Source: Paulownia fortunei
Taxonomy: Eukaryota; Streptophyta; Magnoliopsida; Lamiales; Paulowniaceae
Direction of reading: 5' to 3'
Length of the DNA: 64,000 bases
NCBI GenBank assembly: GCA_019321725.1
Contig: CM033116.1
Location: 1,794,642 to 1,858,641, forward strand
Under the pieces are notes generated by a model. The model was not told where the DNA came from and made no database searches. It saw only the letters and a program-made list of their open reading frames with translations. The translations under genes were made by a program, and so were the position numbers. Positions 1-11,738 of the stretch are shown in pieces; position 1 is the first letter of the stretch, and every line of letters begins with the position of its first letter.

Positions 1-238
1 GAGAAACAGGAGGTGATGCATTCAATATTTCAAATTAATAAAGGCACATTTGTTGATAGACCATACATACAGTCATCTCATACTCCAACAAGTTAAAACC
101 CTTTCAGTAATTACAATCTGACTAGCTAATCTCAGTGCACACAGGCTGCAGGAAGAAATATCGTTTCTAAGGTTAAACACAATTCTAAACCACAAGGTGA
201 TACCAATGGGATGCTAAGACCTCGGAGCTTGCTCACTT

Positions 239-2755
239 TTAATTGATATTATCAGCACTATCTTCTTGACTTGGCTTATTGGATCCAGTTATCCCTCCTT
301 TAGGGTAATCTAACTTTTCAGTAGTGTTGTATCCGCTCTGATGTGGTAAAATAGTTTCAGTGGGATTGGAATCACCAGACAGTTCACCTGCATTGTGGTT
401 CTTAGGCCGTCCTGAATCCAAGGCAGCTGCCAGTTCACCATGTCTGGAAATGACTAGTTGAAGCTCGTCATGGATATTTAGAGCATCAAAAAGCATCACC
501 TCATCCTCAGATGTGCTCTCTATAATTCTCTGAACAACAGGCAGAGACTGTTTGCACTTCTCTAGCATGCTCATTGTCAGATCATCCTGCAAAAGACCAA
601 AAACAAGCTCCATTTAAGTTGTGCTATTTTCCGACAATACACAGATTTGTTAAAATGATCCAATCATTTGAAATCACAAGGACCAGAAATGAGATGCCTG
701 CATTTTTCAGCAGCTTCTGACACCAATACACCATCCAATCTAACTTTCACAATTTTGCATAACAATTAATTTAAACTACACACACACATATATGTATGTG
801 ATATAGATAGGCAAATGTGGATATTCAAGTTAAGAAGAAAGTTGTTCAGACACCATGCGCCATCAATTCAAAGAGGCAAACCAGAGAATCCCAAAGACAG
901 TCCAAACTTTTGTAAACTTATGAACAAAATATATTACTTAGCCAATTTATGTTCTTTATGGAAAGGTAAAAAATATGATCACATGAAAAAGGAAAAAAAC
1001 TTATCCATTGCATACAGTTGTCGTCCTTCATACTGTCCCAGAATGGGAATATGATGCAGAAATACAAGAAAGCAAACATCATCAGATTAAAAAAACAAAA
1101 AGAAAAAAAAAAAATAGCAGCAGTCATTCTATAGAACAAAAAACCACTCGAATTGCAACAACTGAGATACAGATAAAATGTAAAATAAAGTAACCTTGAG
1201 GGGTTTGGGTTCAGTTTCAGAATTCAATATGCTGGACAGAATATCAAGAGTATTTCGAGTCACTATGAGGAACTCTTTTTTCTCTTCAATGGACTGGAAA
1301 CCATAACTAATGAAACTGACATCCTCTGCATTGTCTAAACCAGTGTTGGGAATAGGGTATCTTTCAGGAGGTGATAGCGGCTGTTGCTCAAGATAAGACT
1401 CCAGGTTGTGTTGCATGGACGGCAAACTTTCTTCTTGTGCTGCTGGAGTTCCTCTCGACTTCAAGTGCTGCCAAAACTAGCAGAGTTAGATTGGAGAAGA
1501 CAAATTAAGAACCCGTATTCTCTACAATCTACATAAGGGATGAAATATAAATTACAGAACCCGTGGAACAATTCATGCAACGAATGCACTTGAAGGTAAG
1601 CCATCATTTCCACATTATTCTCTTATCTAATAAAGTAGGAAGTGAAATTGCATAAATAAATTGAAATATCAAACTTGAACAGCATAAAAGAATTCATACA
1701 ACAAAAGAGAAACACAAAGTCCGGCATGCAGAACAAGTCAATTATAAGATCTCACACCCTTACGAGAGGGCTTTATTAAGGCCAGTCGTTCACATTTAAA
1801 AGTGACAGAATGGCAGGAAAAAAATCTGCTTCGGCTTTATAATTTTTTCCCTACAAAATAACAGGAAATAACTGCTTCGTCTTTCAAAATACATTTGGAT
1901 AGTGCAAACTCTAGATCTTTGCTCCAAATTACACGGCGTCAGCATCCTCTTCAAAGAATTCTATATTCCAAAAACAAAACTAGAAGTAGCTGTCTGATCA
2001 AAAAAACCCGTTCAGTCTGTCATTATCTCAGACAGAATTAGTGTTTCAATAATATAATAAGGTTGTCAACCAGCGAGCCGCGGCTAAAAAGACAAGAGTC
2101 TCTGACACACATAGGCTACACTTGTACTTAAGCCTCAGAGCATCTTTCAGGAAATGCAATTGAGAAATATAAAATATATCCTTCAATTTCAGATGATTTG
2201 ACCGAGAAGTATATAAGTGAGATAGAAGAAATAGAGGTGGCTAACCATGTAAGTCTGACGAAAGACAGGCAAGTACATGAGATCCTCGGACTCGCCCCAA
2301 GCTCTGATCAGCTGCATCGCCCTCGCCCTAATCCCGTGCTCCGTCATCGAATCGTCAATAAGTTTCACCATATCCTCCACCACCTTCTCGGACGCCACCT
2401 CGGAAAACACCTTCTCACAATTCGAAGTGCAGGCCTCCAGCAAATCAAGGCTAAGTCGCTGGCTCACGGGATTCTTCCCCGGCACCAGCTTCTTCTTGAT
2501 TGCTCTAACAATCTCAGCGCCGTCGTATTCCTCACGGCTGATCATGGTACAAATGCGGAGGTTGAGACCCCAGTTGGGCTCCTCCATAGTCTCCTCCGTG
2601 GCCTCGTCAACCATCTTGGATTCGGGAGTGGGGGTTTGGAGGATTTCCTTCATTTTAGAGCTGATGGTGCGCCCCATCTGCGCGCCGCTCGTCTTGATTC
2701 GCTCGCCTAAGGAGGACGACGCCAGCTTCAGTTTTGATAAATCGAGCTTCTCCAT
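239..2755 (-). CDS. TOL2: TOM1-like protein with VHS and GAT domains (TOL2 type)
   Basis: Three coding exons read on the minus strand: 2755-2246, 1467-1195 and 586-239, all joined in phase 0, giving 376 residues. The VHS domain is about residues 40-170 (seen: SEVASEKV, RAWGES, LPVFRQTY). A GAT-like helical region spans about residues 230-315 (seen: KCKQSLPVVQRIIES, DELQLVI). The acidic, polar C-terminus has no obvious motif. TOM1-like proteins act as ESCRT-0-like ubiquitin receptors that pass plasma-membrane cargo to the vacuolar sorting route; this is family knowledge. By recall the N-terminus (MEKL..) and exon ends match Arabidopsis TOL2 more closely than TOL1. I start at 2755 because family members begin at MEKL. 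An in-frame ATG at 2833 would add 26 residues with a lysine run. The gene is divergent from its right neighbour. Family is confident; the TOL2 assignment is less so. Confidence 0.9.
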
Positions 2756-2958
2756 GGATTCTCTTTTTTTCTTCTTTTTCTTGGTGGGGACTTGGGATTG
2801 GATTTCGAGACGGGATTCTGGAGAAATTTTCAAGATTTTTGGTCGTGAAACGTGTTCAGTTTGTCTGGAGGGAGGGAGGAGGAGGTTGAGAAATGAGAGA
2901 GCCGAGAGTCTGGATACTGAAACGTGTGGCTTTGTTGGGTGTTAGGGGGTGGGGTCTA

Positions 2959-2967
2959 TTATATATA
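2959..2967 (-). promoter_or_regulatory. Probable TATA box of the TOM1-like gene
   Basis: Read on the minus strand the sequence is CTTTATATATAATAG, about 205 bases upstream of the chosen ATG at 2755. The position and motif fit a plant TATA box, implying a leader of roughly 175 bases. The call rests on motif and distance only. Confidence 0.4.
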
Positions 2968-2969
2968 AA

Positions 2970-4930
2970 GATTATTAATTTATTTGGTCAAAAGTTAAAT
3001 TATATATAATTTTTTTTTATATTCATATATTCAAATTTTATCTATCAATTAAATTTTGAAAAGAAATGTCCAACCCCAAATATATTCCAAGTAAAATCAT
3101 TGGCGTTGCATCTAAATTTGAGACGTGACTCGTTCTGCTCGTTCTAATTTTTACAAGATCAGCAACACCTTAAAAATTCATACAACCTTATTTGATCAAT
3201 TTGAATAACCAACATTCATATTTATACTCAAACGTTTTTTTATTGTATCACTTATCGTAAACACTTTTCACACCAATTATTGTGAAGAAAAAAAAATTAA
3301 ATTAGAATTGAATGGATGCTATCTGTGTGGGACATTTTCACTTGAGCTATGTTTGGATTTATATAGATAATATTAATATAATATATGTTGCACTACTTAA
3401 TATTTTCTCAATTGACAATAAATGAAAAAACTCTTGTTATTCATATTTAATTATCATCCATCTTTAAGGCGACGGAGATAAATTACAGAACATACTAATT
3501 TTAAGTTCGATGGTAATTAAGATAAAGTAATAAAAATTACAATCGATATGGTAACATATAATTTTACTTTCTTGTATTGACATTTAAAAATTTGTGCTTT
3601 TATAATAAAATTTATGGTACTGTGTTTACAAAGATTGTCGCATTTCAATAAAATTGATTTATCTGTATCTATATCATATCAAACACATCTAAGTAGAATT
3701 AAACCTCTATCTCTTCTATTTATAATAATTGTCTGATGGAATGAAATCAGGCTGTATACTTTTTTCATCGTCCATCACCCCCTTATCAATTGCTAGATGT
3801 TGCTGTCTATCCTTGCAATCCCAAGTACCAAACCACGTATCAAAAATTTATTAATCATATTATCAATAATTTCAAAGTTCAAATCCCCACTAAGTAGTCA
3901 CAATTGGAGATGATATTTTATATATTTATAAACTAAACGAGATTTAAGTAGGGAAAATGGTCTGAATTTTGTAATGTTGCGAAAAAAATAATCTCAAACG
4001 TGCCCTTAATTTGAATTAGGTGAAGAGGATGTGATACATGGCGAGAAGAATTGGATGCACCAGACCAAACATGTTTCATATTTAAGGCCATAATCAATCC
4101 TAAGGTTGCAAAAATAAGTCACAACAGTTGAGCTTGATGAGTTGACAATGAATTGGCTTATGAACTTTAATCTTTTTTTTTTTAATTATATAGTATTATT
4201 AATCATTTTATTATTATTCTCAATAATAATGATGATAATGATATATGTGTATAATTGTAATATGTTATATATACTTTATTTGTTTTGAATTTGTTGCTTT
4301 CTTTTAAACGTTTTAGTTTCTAAAAATAAACAAATAAAATCTTCAAATTTATCCTTTTTTACTTGTAGTAGTCATATGAAACAATTACCTCCTAAGTCTC
4401 AGTAGCTACTTTTGAAGAAAAAAAAAAAAAAAAAAACAAGAAAAAACACTATTGCTAATGGCAATACTGTATAAATATTTAAAACTTTCAATTTTCTACT
4501 GTTTTATAAAATTTGATGTCAAGACAAATGAATACATAATTTTAGGACGAATGAAGTAAAAAACTTTAACAAATTTACAATATTTTTAACTTTAAATTAA
4601 GACAATAATGGCAAACAATAATACCAATAATGATATTTAAAATTAGTATATTCGTATTAATTTAAGTAGTACAATAGATTTGTTTGTGTAGGTTAGCTTA
4701 AGCTTTATATTGAACTGAATATGTTCGAAATAATATATTTTGAATTGAGCTTGAATTTTGATGTTTATTTATAAATTCGATATGTCCAAAGTTAAACTTA
4801 ATTTTTTTTATGTTGAATTTGAACTTAAGCTTAAAATTTTATAAAGACTAAGTTAGACTCCTCTTATTTCAACTATTTCACTTAAAATTGTTTAAGCCCT
4901 CACAAAACATAATAATTTGAGATAAAAACT
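2970..4930. other. Gene-free AT-rich spacer between divergent genes
   Basis: About 2 kb of AT-rich DNA between the TOM1-like gene and the transposon-like element at 4931. I see no ORF with coding character, only A/T runs (for example an A run near 4420-4436) and a diverged stretch at 4690-4870 rich in TTGAATTTGAACTTAAGC-like wording that resembles old repeat sequence. It presumably holds the upstream region of the left gene. Confidence 0.5.
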
Positions 4931-5425
4931 CAAGCTTTATTTCGTTTTCTTTTGAGGGAATATTTTTTATATGGCTCAAAAATAAAATCAATCATTCAAT
5001 AGTTAATACCATTTTTCCTCAAAAATATATTTTCCATTTCCAAGAAAATACTAATCAATACTATACATACATAAATCTATATATTTTAATTATTATATAC
5101 TTTTATATATATTTTTATACATATTCAAATAATTACATTAATAAAAAATACACATATTTACATGCTCCAATTATTATATTATTGTATATATATCATCTCT
5201 TTTTTACACTAGTAGAAAAACAACATATAATAGTATAAATTGATAACGTGACCACTTAGGCAAATATTTATAATAAAAAAGTATTTTTGAAAAAAAATAA
5301 AATCAACACAACTTCTTCAAAATATACCAAAAATTAATTATTTTCAAAATAAAATTAAATATATATACAATCATCAATACATTTTTTCTAAAATATTTTT
5401 TTCAAAAGGCCCCAACAAAACAAAA
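4931..5425. mobile_element. Candidate TIR element (MITE), copy A
   Basis: About 495 bp, AT-rich, with no coding capacity. It aligns by eye over its length, in the same orientation, with the element at 25625-26115: both carry TTTTAATTATTATATA, then TTTATACATATTCAAA..ATTACATTAATAAAA, then AACACAACTTC.TTC.AAAATA. The left end (CAAGCTTTATTTCGTTTTC) is related to the cleaner end of copy B; the right end is degraded. It ends about 170 bp before the ATG at 5599, so it may lie within or beside that gene's promoter. Superfamily is not assigned and no target-site duplication was recognised. Confidence 0.5.
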
Positions 5426-5598
5426 AGAAAACCCTCAAAATAGGAATCCAGGTAAATAAGGCAATACAATAAATACGTGAGTACAAATAAAACCACAGCA
5501 TCAAATAAATCAAGAAGAATTTCGAGGGTTTAACAGAGGTGCAGGCTGGAAACTGAATTACCAACGTCATAGTAACAAATACCAAAACTAAATTAGCA

Positions 5599-8500
5599 AT
5601 GGCTTCGCCCTCAATCTGGTTCCGCTACATGGCCAGCAAACTCCAGTACTCCATCTCTCTCAGTCGGAAGGTAACCCCCTTTCTAATCAAAAGTTTATGT
5701 TTGTGTAGTCATATGATCATATCTTGATTTTTGAAGTGGGGGATTTTTCCATGTGTATTGCCTTTTTTGAAGAGTGGAGCTTGTGGGATTATAGCGGTTT
5801 GGGGGTTTAGTTCAGATATACGTGTAAGGGAATTGGTGGGTTTCTTTGGAATTATCTAAAGATTGAATCTTTCTATCGCTTTGATATCTTATTCATGGGG
5901 AGAAATGATCTTTTGTTTTATGTGGATGAAAATTTCGTATGAAATGAGCTCATCCGTTTGGGATTTTGGGATATTTATGATCCAGTCCGCATGTCAGAAA
6001 TTAGGACGAAAAAAGTAAAAGAATTGAAAGAAAAAATGTTATCGCTGCTTGAACTAGCAGGGCAAGCCTGGACATAAGTCTGAGGAAAAGAATATTCTCG
6101 TTGTACCTCTTTGTTCTGATTCCTAGGCCGAATTTGCAACTTTTAATTCTTGGGTTTCCCTCAAATCGTGGTAATGTTTTTGGTTAATTACTGCATTCTC
6201 TTTTTAACTATTTGAAACAGTTACTTCTTAAATTCCTTTCATATTTAGCTAATGCCTTATGGTACACGCTTTTCCATTGAATGCCTCATTATATAACTTC
6301 TCGTTGAAGGGCCAGTTTCTGAGTTCCTATACTGTCAATCAATTAATGTGCCACAAGGGATTCATGCATGAGCAAAGCCCAAAAAACAGATTTTTTTTAT
6401 CCATTACTCTCTCATTGGGGCCAAGATCAGGCCGCACGGGTTTGTTAGGTGGTAAATGCAATAAAATTATAAGAAGGAACTTATTGGTCTTAAGATAAGT
6501 ATGGAAAGCGAGAGGTGGGCTTAAGGATACATCTTCATCCTAGATTGAACTTGTTTTGGCGTAAAGTTTTTGTTTCTGTACTGCAGACTGACTTCACTTC
6601 AACTTGTTTTTCCTTTTCTTCGAAGTTTGAATTGAAACTATTATTTTGCTATATGAGGTAGGTTTGAAAGTTATGCTGATATGTCTTCAATATGAGTCTA
6701 AAAGACTTTAAGAAGAAATAAAGAGGTAACACATGATGGTGTTTGGAGACATATTTGACTAAGAATTTACTTGTGGTTTGCAAATATTTGAGGAATGATC
6801 TATATGAATGAGGTTGGAGAGTGGGATAAGTTGGATTGCCGTAGGGACTAAGGGTGTCAATTAAGGATCTAATGCTGAGAAAACGCCACATAGGCATGGT
6901 ATCCTTATTTAGATGTCAGCATGCTGGAAAAAAAGGTACTTGAAATAATTTTAATCCTCTCTATGTTAAAAGTTTGTGACAGCTATCATTTTCCATGTTA
7001 AGAAACTTGTCCTTGCTAAACTATGGGATTTTGCTGTAGTGAGACTTCCAGTGATGGCAACCCAGGGCGCATTTGGGAGGATTTTTTTTGCATCTCTTTG
7101 GGGGCTGTAGGTCTTACCTTTTGGTAGTTTCCCATTTTAGATGCAGAATATTGATGTTCAACTTTTTGATTCATTTAGTCTTATCTGTGGCACTTTTAGT
7201 TGTTCGTGATTGATAACTCCTGTGCTAGTTTTATAACTCTTTTAATCCATTAATGAATTATTTTCTTTGGAAAATGTGTTAAATAGAAAGTGATAATTTG
7301 ATTATTCTTACTCTTGTGGCAGTTCGTTCCATCCCTATGCATAGATGTTTAACTCAATATTCCCAGTCTCCTCAGGAGTTGCTTCTATTAGATTTTTTGT
7401 GGATAATCCAGAGCTTATACCAAAATGTTTTGTAACTGGTTGTATTCGTTGTACATATAGCTACTGAATAGTTGGGATTTTGTTTCAGCATGGACAGAGT
7501 GAATTGTTTATATGATTGCAGACTTATGGACGAGGCCAAATCATGGATGCTGAAAGACTTGATACCATATTGAAAACTATTTTCATAGGAAAGTTGACTT
7601 TCTTGCATTGGAACAAAGGACAAGAGATGGCCCCCACGATTGGGACTCACGGTGGAACTCTTCTTGTTAGGAAAATTCCAGCTGCAGATCCAACGTATGG
7701 TCTTCGATATGCAAAAATTATTCATTGGCGTTGAAATTAATGCTATTTCTATATGTTGGATCCAGGAAATATTTTTAGAGCCGATTTGGTTTCATTTTCA
7801 AACTTATTTTCATGTTTCCAGCATTCCTAGGTGGAAAATATTTTCACTAGGTTTTTGTATAAAAATGAAAATATGCTTGGGTTAGTTATATTTTTATATA
7901 AACTATATAGGTTTGGAAATGAAAATGTATTTGTTTTATGGTTATTTTGGCATGAAAAGACGTGAAATGTTAATAGGTTTGAAAATAAAATTTGAAAATG
8001 AAAATAGATTGTGTTTCTAATGAAAATGGCTATAACAAATGCATTTCTGAAGTTTCAAATTATAAAGAATAGAAAGATTGCTTATGGAAGTGAAAACAAA
8101 TGGTACCTTATTTTTTTCTCTTTTCAGTATTTTGCACATCGCGTTGTCCACAAATTTCAGCTTTTTCTGGATTCATGACTTTTCATTATTCTTTAGCTTG
8201 AGTGGAGGGCTTGTTGCAAATTTGTGTCCTTGAACTTTGAATGCTGAATATAAATTATTCTTTTATATTTGAGTTTGAACATTGATCTTTTTTGTATAGT
8301 AGTATAGGTATTGAATTGCAAGTGCTTTTAAGCTGATACATGACGTTTTTCTTTTTCTTTTTTTTTTTTTTTTTTTTTTTGGGGGGGGGGGGGGTGGTGG
8401 TGGTGGTGGTGGTGGTGGTGCCTATATGAGATTTTCGAGAGGGAAATGCTCTGATATTTCTTTTGCAATTCTGTTACACTAGAAAATAGTTTTCTTATGT

Positions 8501-10096
8501 GTAGAAAATGAATTTTAAACCTGCCATCTGGTTTCATTCTACTTGGAATATGTGTTGATTATGCAGAATTGTCTTGCCTATTGCCTGGCTTAATTATTGA
8601 TTATCTTGATATATACGAGGACAGACATCGCGTATTGGCAGCAGAAATTCTCTCTCTGTTTATGCTTCTTTTTTTTTTGAGTAGCTGATTGCATGTATCT
8701 GTTTGTGACAGGAGAGTTTATGTTGGAGATGTGGTAGTGCTGAAGGACCCTATGGACTCGGACAAGTATCTTGTCCGGAGGTTAGCTGCTATTGAAGGAT
8801 ATGAGATGGCTTCTACTGATGAAAATGATGAACCTTTTGTCCTTGAAAAGAATCAGTGCTGGGTAGTAGCTGACAATGAAGATTTAAAACCCAAGGTATA
8901 TGCTGCTTATGCTTGAATGATTTTTCTTCAATCAATTCATATAAGGCCTCCTTAAAGGGTGACCAGTCCTGTATATGTGGTACTTAATTTTTTCTTTCCT
9001 TGCTACATTCCTCTGCTGGGATATGGTTTTGGACGAAAATTATCATTGTCACAGACATGTGTGGCATAGAGAATATGTTCCTCCAAACCCCAATTGACCC
9101 CAACACAATTGCCAAACACAACCCCCCCAGCCCCCACACCTCCCCGTGCCGGCCTGCTGGTGAAATTTCATGTATTTCCTATTAAACAATTGTTTAATTC
9201 TGTAATTCCTTAAAGGGTTATTTTGTTTTTGGATGAATAAATGGTTCAACTGCTTCCATTGTTTGCATAACAGTCGCGGAGCTGGTGCTAAGTATGGCAG
9301 TAATAGTTTTGGTGACTTTTAACTATTATGGATAGTTATTGCTCTTTGACCTTTATTAGGAAGTGCACACTAAATTGCAGTATAATGAGGGTGATTTTTT
9401 ATTTCTAAGTTATTCAAAACTTGATTTGAATCTATGTGTAATGGTGCAATATGATTTGATTGGAACTTTCTGCATAAACTGATCTAACATGCAAAAAATC
9501 CGTTGTCGGATATTAAAATCTGAACATGTACTAGTATTCTTTCTACCATCATAGATTGAGTTCAATTGTCACTTTCACTATAGAGACGAGCTGTATTTTT
9601 TCTGCATTAATGGATTAAGGTTAAATGCCACTTTCATCTTGGAGACATGTTTGTTCAGGTATGCTTGATTTTATAATGGTTCAGGATACAGATGTAAATG
9701 CATGTAGGACTATAGATTATACCATTTAGACATGTTCTCATTTAAAATAACAGGCAGATATTGATGCTTATGTTTTTATTTGATTGTGCTGTTTTCTGGC
9801 CTTCTGTATAGCAGGAATCCTATGATAGTCGAACATTTGGTCCAGTTACTATGACAGACATAGTTGGTAGAGTCATATATTGCCTAAGAAATGCTGTGGA
9901 TCATGGACCCGTAAATAATAGGTTACCTATTTTTGGTTATATGAATTCTAGTCAGATTAATTATATTGCTATAATGATTTCAAGTTGTGATTAAGAGTAA
10001 TGCTGTTTTTTCAGCCATTTTAGCGTGAGTGAGGATTCACCCGTGCTAGCAATGGAACTTGATGTTGATGAGATGAAGAAAAATCATAAAGCATAG
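5599..10096 (+). CDS. S26-family protein, mitochondrial inner membrane protease-like (At1g06200/At3g08980 type)
   Basis: Five coding exons: 5599-5670, 7522-7694, 8712-8895, 9815-9921 and 10015-10096, giving 205 residues. Family: signal peptidase S26/IMP type, where a Ser-Lys dyad cleaves presequences of inner-membrane proteins. Seen: the first box reads KGQEMAPTIG (residues 56-65), the second GDVVVLKDPMDSDKYLVRRLAA (split here only by text; residues 87-108), the third NQCWVVADN, and a C-terminal EAYDSRTFGP-like block (ESYDSRTFGP). Where catalytic members have Ser before the Met of the first box there is Glu59, and where they have Lys in the KRV-type motif there is Arg104. The protein therefore looks non-catalytic, unless the dyad is shifted. 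By recall the Arabidopsis relatives carry the same Glu. The last exon's acceptor choice adds or omits one Gln. The gene is in tandem with the Rho-N gene to its right. Confidence 0.88.
7775..8045. mobile_element. Possible degenerate MITE inside intron 2
   Basis: This intron stretch is unusually rich in GAAAATGAAAAT on one side and TTTCATTTTCAAAC on the other, giving imperfect inverted ends (left near 7776 AGCCGATTTGGTTTCATT; right near 8030 AATGAAAATGGCT). Plant TIR elements often look like this, but the arms are poorly matched and I found no clear target duplication. Confidence 0.25.
8358..8420. repeat. Compound poly(T) / poly(G) / (TGG)n tract
   Basis: In intron 2 of the S26-like gene: 23 T (8358-8380), then 14 G (8381-8394), then about nine TGG units (8395-8420). 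The strand is strongly G-rich on the coding strand and could form a quadruplex in the pre-mRNA. Sequencing of such tracts is error-prone, so lengths may not be exact. Confidence 0.9.
9809..9814 (+). promoter_or_regulatory. NAGNAG tandem splice acceptor
   Basis: The acceptor of exon 4 of the S26-like gene reads TAGCAG followed by GAATCC. Both AGs keep the frame; using the first adds one Gln codon (residue 120). Such tandem acceptors are commonly used alternatively in plants and animals. Confidence 0.6.
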
Positions 10097-11096
10097 ATTT
10101 GCAGAAAAAAAACAAACAAACAGAAGAGGCTCTACTTCTCCCAGTTTCTCTCATTCAGTATCCTCCTTGGACCTTTCTCGAGTCTTCAGCATGAAATAAG
10201 TATGGTAAATCTTCTAAACGGTCATCTTTTACGGATGGTAGCCTGCTGAATGCTTTCCTTGGGAAGGTAGGTTGATCTAAGTTCTTGGGTTTCTCCCTCA
10301 AAATCATAATGAGCAGTATTGAACGTTGTATTCACAATTGCTCCGAGATAAGATTTGTCGTTATGTTTGGATAAAACTTTGTACCTGCTTTATTTGTAGT
10401 TTCATCAATTTCATTTTCACTATTGCTGAGGATTTAATTGAAAAGTCCATCTATACTTTGAAAATGCATTTTGTAACTCATTTGCCAATTATTTTATCGT
10501 TCGAATGGGGCAGTTTGCATTGCAGAAGCGAGGGCAAAATGGTGCCCTACTTCTGGCTCTCTGTCATATCTTTTTCTGGCTGACTCAGGGGAACTTCTTT
10601 TTCTTGTTTGTGAGTTCAGTTTTTATGTTGGATGAAGTATTGACCACCCAAGCTGTGTGTCTGGTGATTGATCACAAGCTTCGTTGCTATATTAAAAACG
10701 CCACCAAATTCAAATCTTTCAATCTCATTAAAAATAGTTTATTTTATTTTCTCAATTTCCTATCATAAACACTTTCTTCTATGTTTTCAATTTTTAACCC
10801 TATATTATACTATTAGGCTTACTAATATTGAAGCGATGCCATTCAAAATATAACCAAATTCAATCATATTTTCAATTTCAATGGAATATCAGGTAATCTT
10901 CATTGAAAAAGCTGGAAATGATCATTCTTTACCGAAACAAATCCAAACAAGCCCGATATTTTCACCTAGAGATCACAATAAAATTTTAAGATAAGATGTT
11001 AAAAGTTTAAGATAAAAAATAAGGAGAATTCAACTTATTTTTTCTGAAATCTATTTCGGAACCCTTTTAGTTGATTAACAAATAGCTATGTTAATT
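10097..11096. other. 3' flank of the S26-like gene and AT-rich spacer
   Basis: About 1 kb following the stop at 10096. The first few hundred bases are less AT-rich and probably include the 3' UTR. The ORFs at 10326-10853 are short, overlapping and show no family features. No other gene seen. Confidence 0.5.
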
Positions 11097-11300
11097 TAAA
11101 GGGTGTTTGAATGAGTTTATAAGTTAAAGTACATTGAAATATTTTATAAGAGGTTTGAAAACTTACAAGGTATTCTAAAATGTTTGGCAAAGAAAATGAA
11201 CTTATAATTTTTTTAAAATAAGATGTTTGGATATTATAAATTCCTTAAAAAAAATTAAGAAGTTCATAAATTATTCTTTTAAATCTTAACAAACCCTTTA
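11097..11300. mobile_element. Candidate short MITE
   Basis: About 204 bp bounded by TAAAGGGTGTTTG on the left (11097-11109) and CAAACCCTTTA on the right (11290-11300), inverted copies apart from a two-base insertion. The interior is AT-rich and non-coding, with several TTATAAGTT/AACTTATAA segments that could pair. The GGGTGTTTG end is typical of plant TIR elements. The target duplication is ambiguous (TTA-like). Confidence 0.45.
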
Positions 11301-11738
11301 ATCTTGATCATTGACATTACTAATACCTCCTAAGCTCTATGATTTTATTTTATCTAAATATTTCAAGAATTTATTTATTTTTATAAGTTTCAAAAATATC
11401 TTATAAATATGATGTGTAGGAGCTTATAAGATTTAGTAAATATTTTTTATTCAAATAAATTGGCAACCTATATTTCAGTTGTCTATGCTTCTCGCCAATG
11501 TGAACTACGTTATGCAATCTCTATTAAGTAATTGGACCAAATAAAAACATGATATGGATTGGACCCAAGGTATTTATGGGCTCAATTGTCCTTCCATGTC
11601 TACTTGAGCGCAGCCCAAATAAGTGGAATAATATCCCTGTCGCATGCACAAGCACCGAAAACCCCCGAGTTTATTTTGGCTCAACCCGCGTGAAAACGCC
11701 AAACCGCCATTGAAGAGTCTACTCGGCAGCTTTCAAGC

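Noticed and set aside
2755..2833. Earlier in-frame ATG of the TOM1-like gene adding 26 residues with a lysine run
   Set aside because: Family members start at MEKL; the extra part comes from a low-complexity TTCTTTTT tract and has no similarity.
3870..3900. GTTCAAATCCCCACT, resembling a tRNA T-arm
   Set aside because: No A-box, acceptor pairing or cloverleaf can be formed with upstream sequence.
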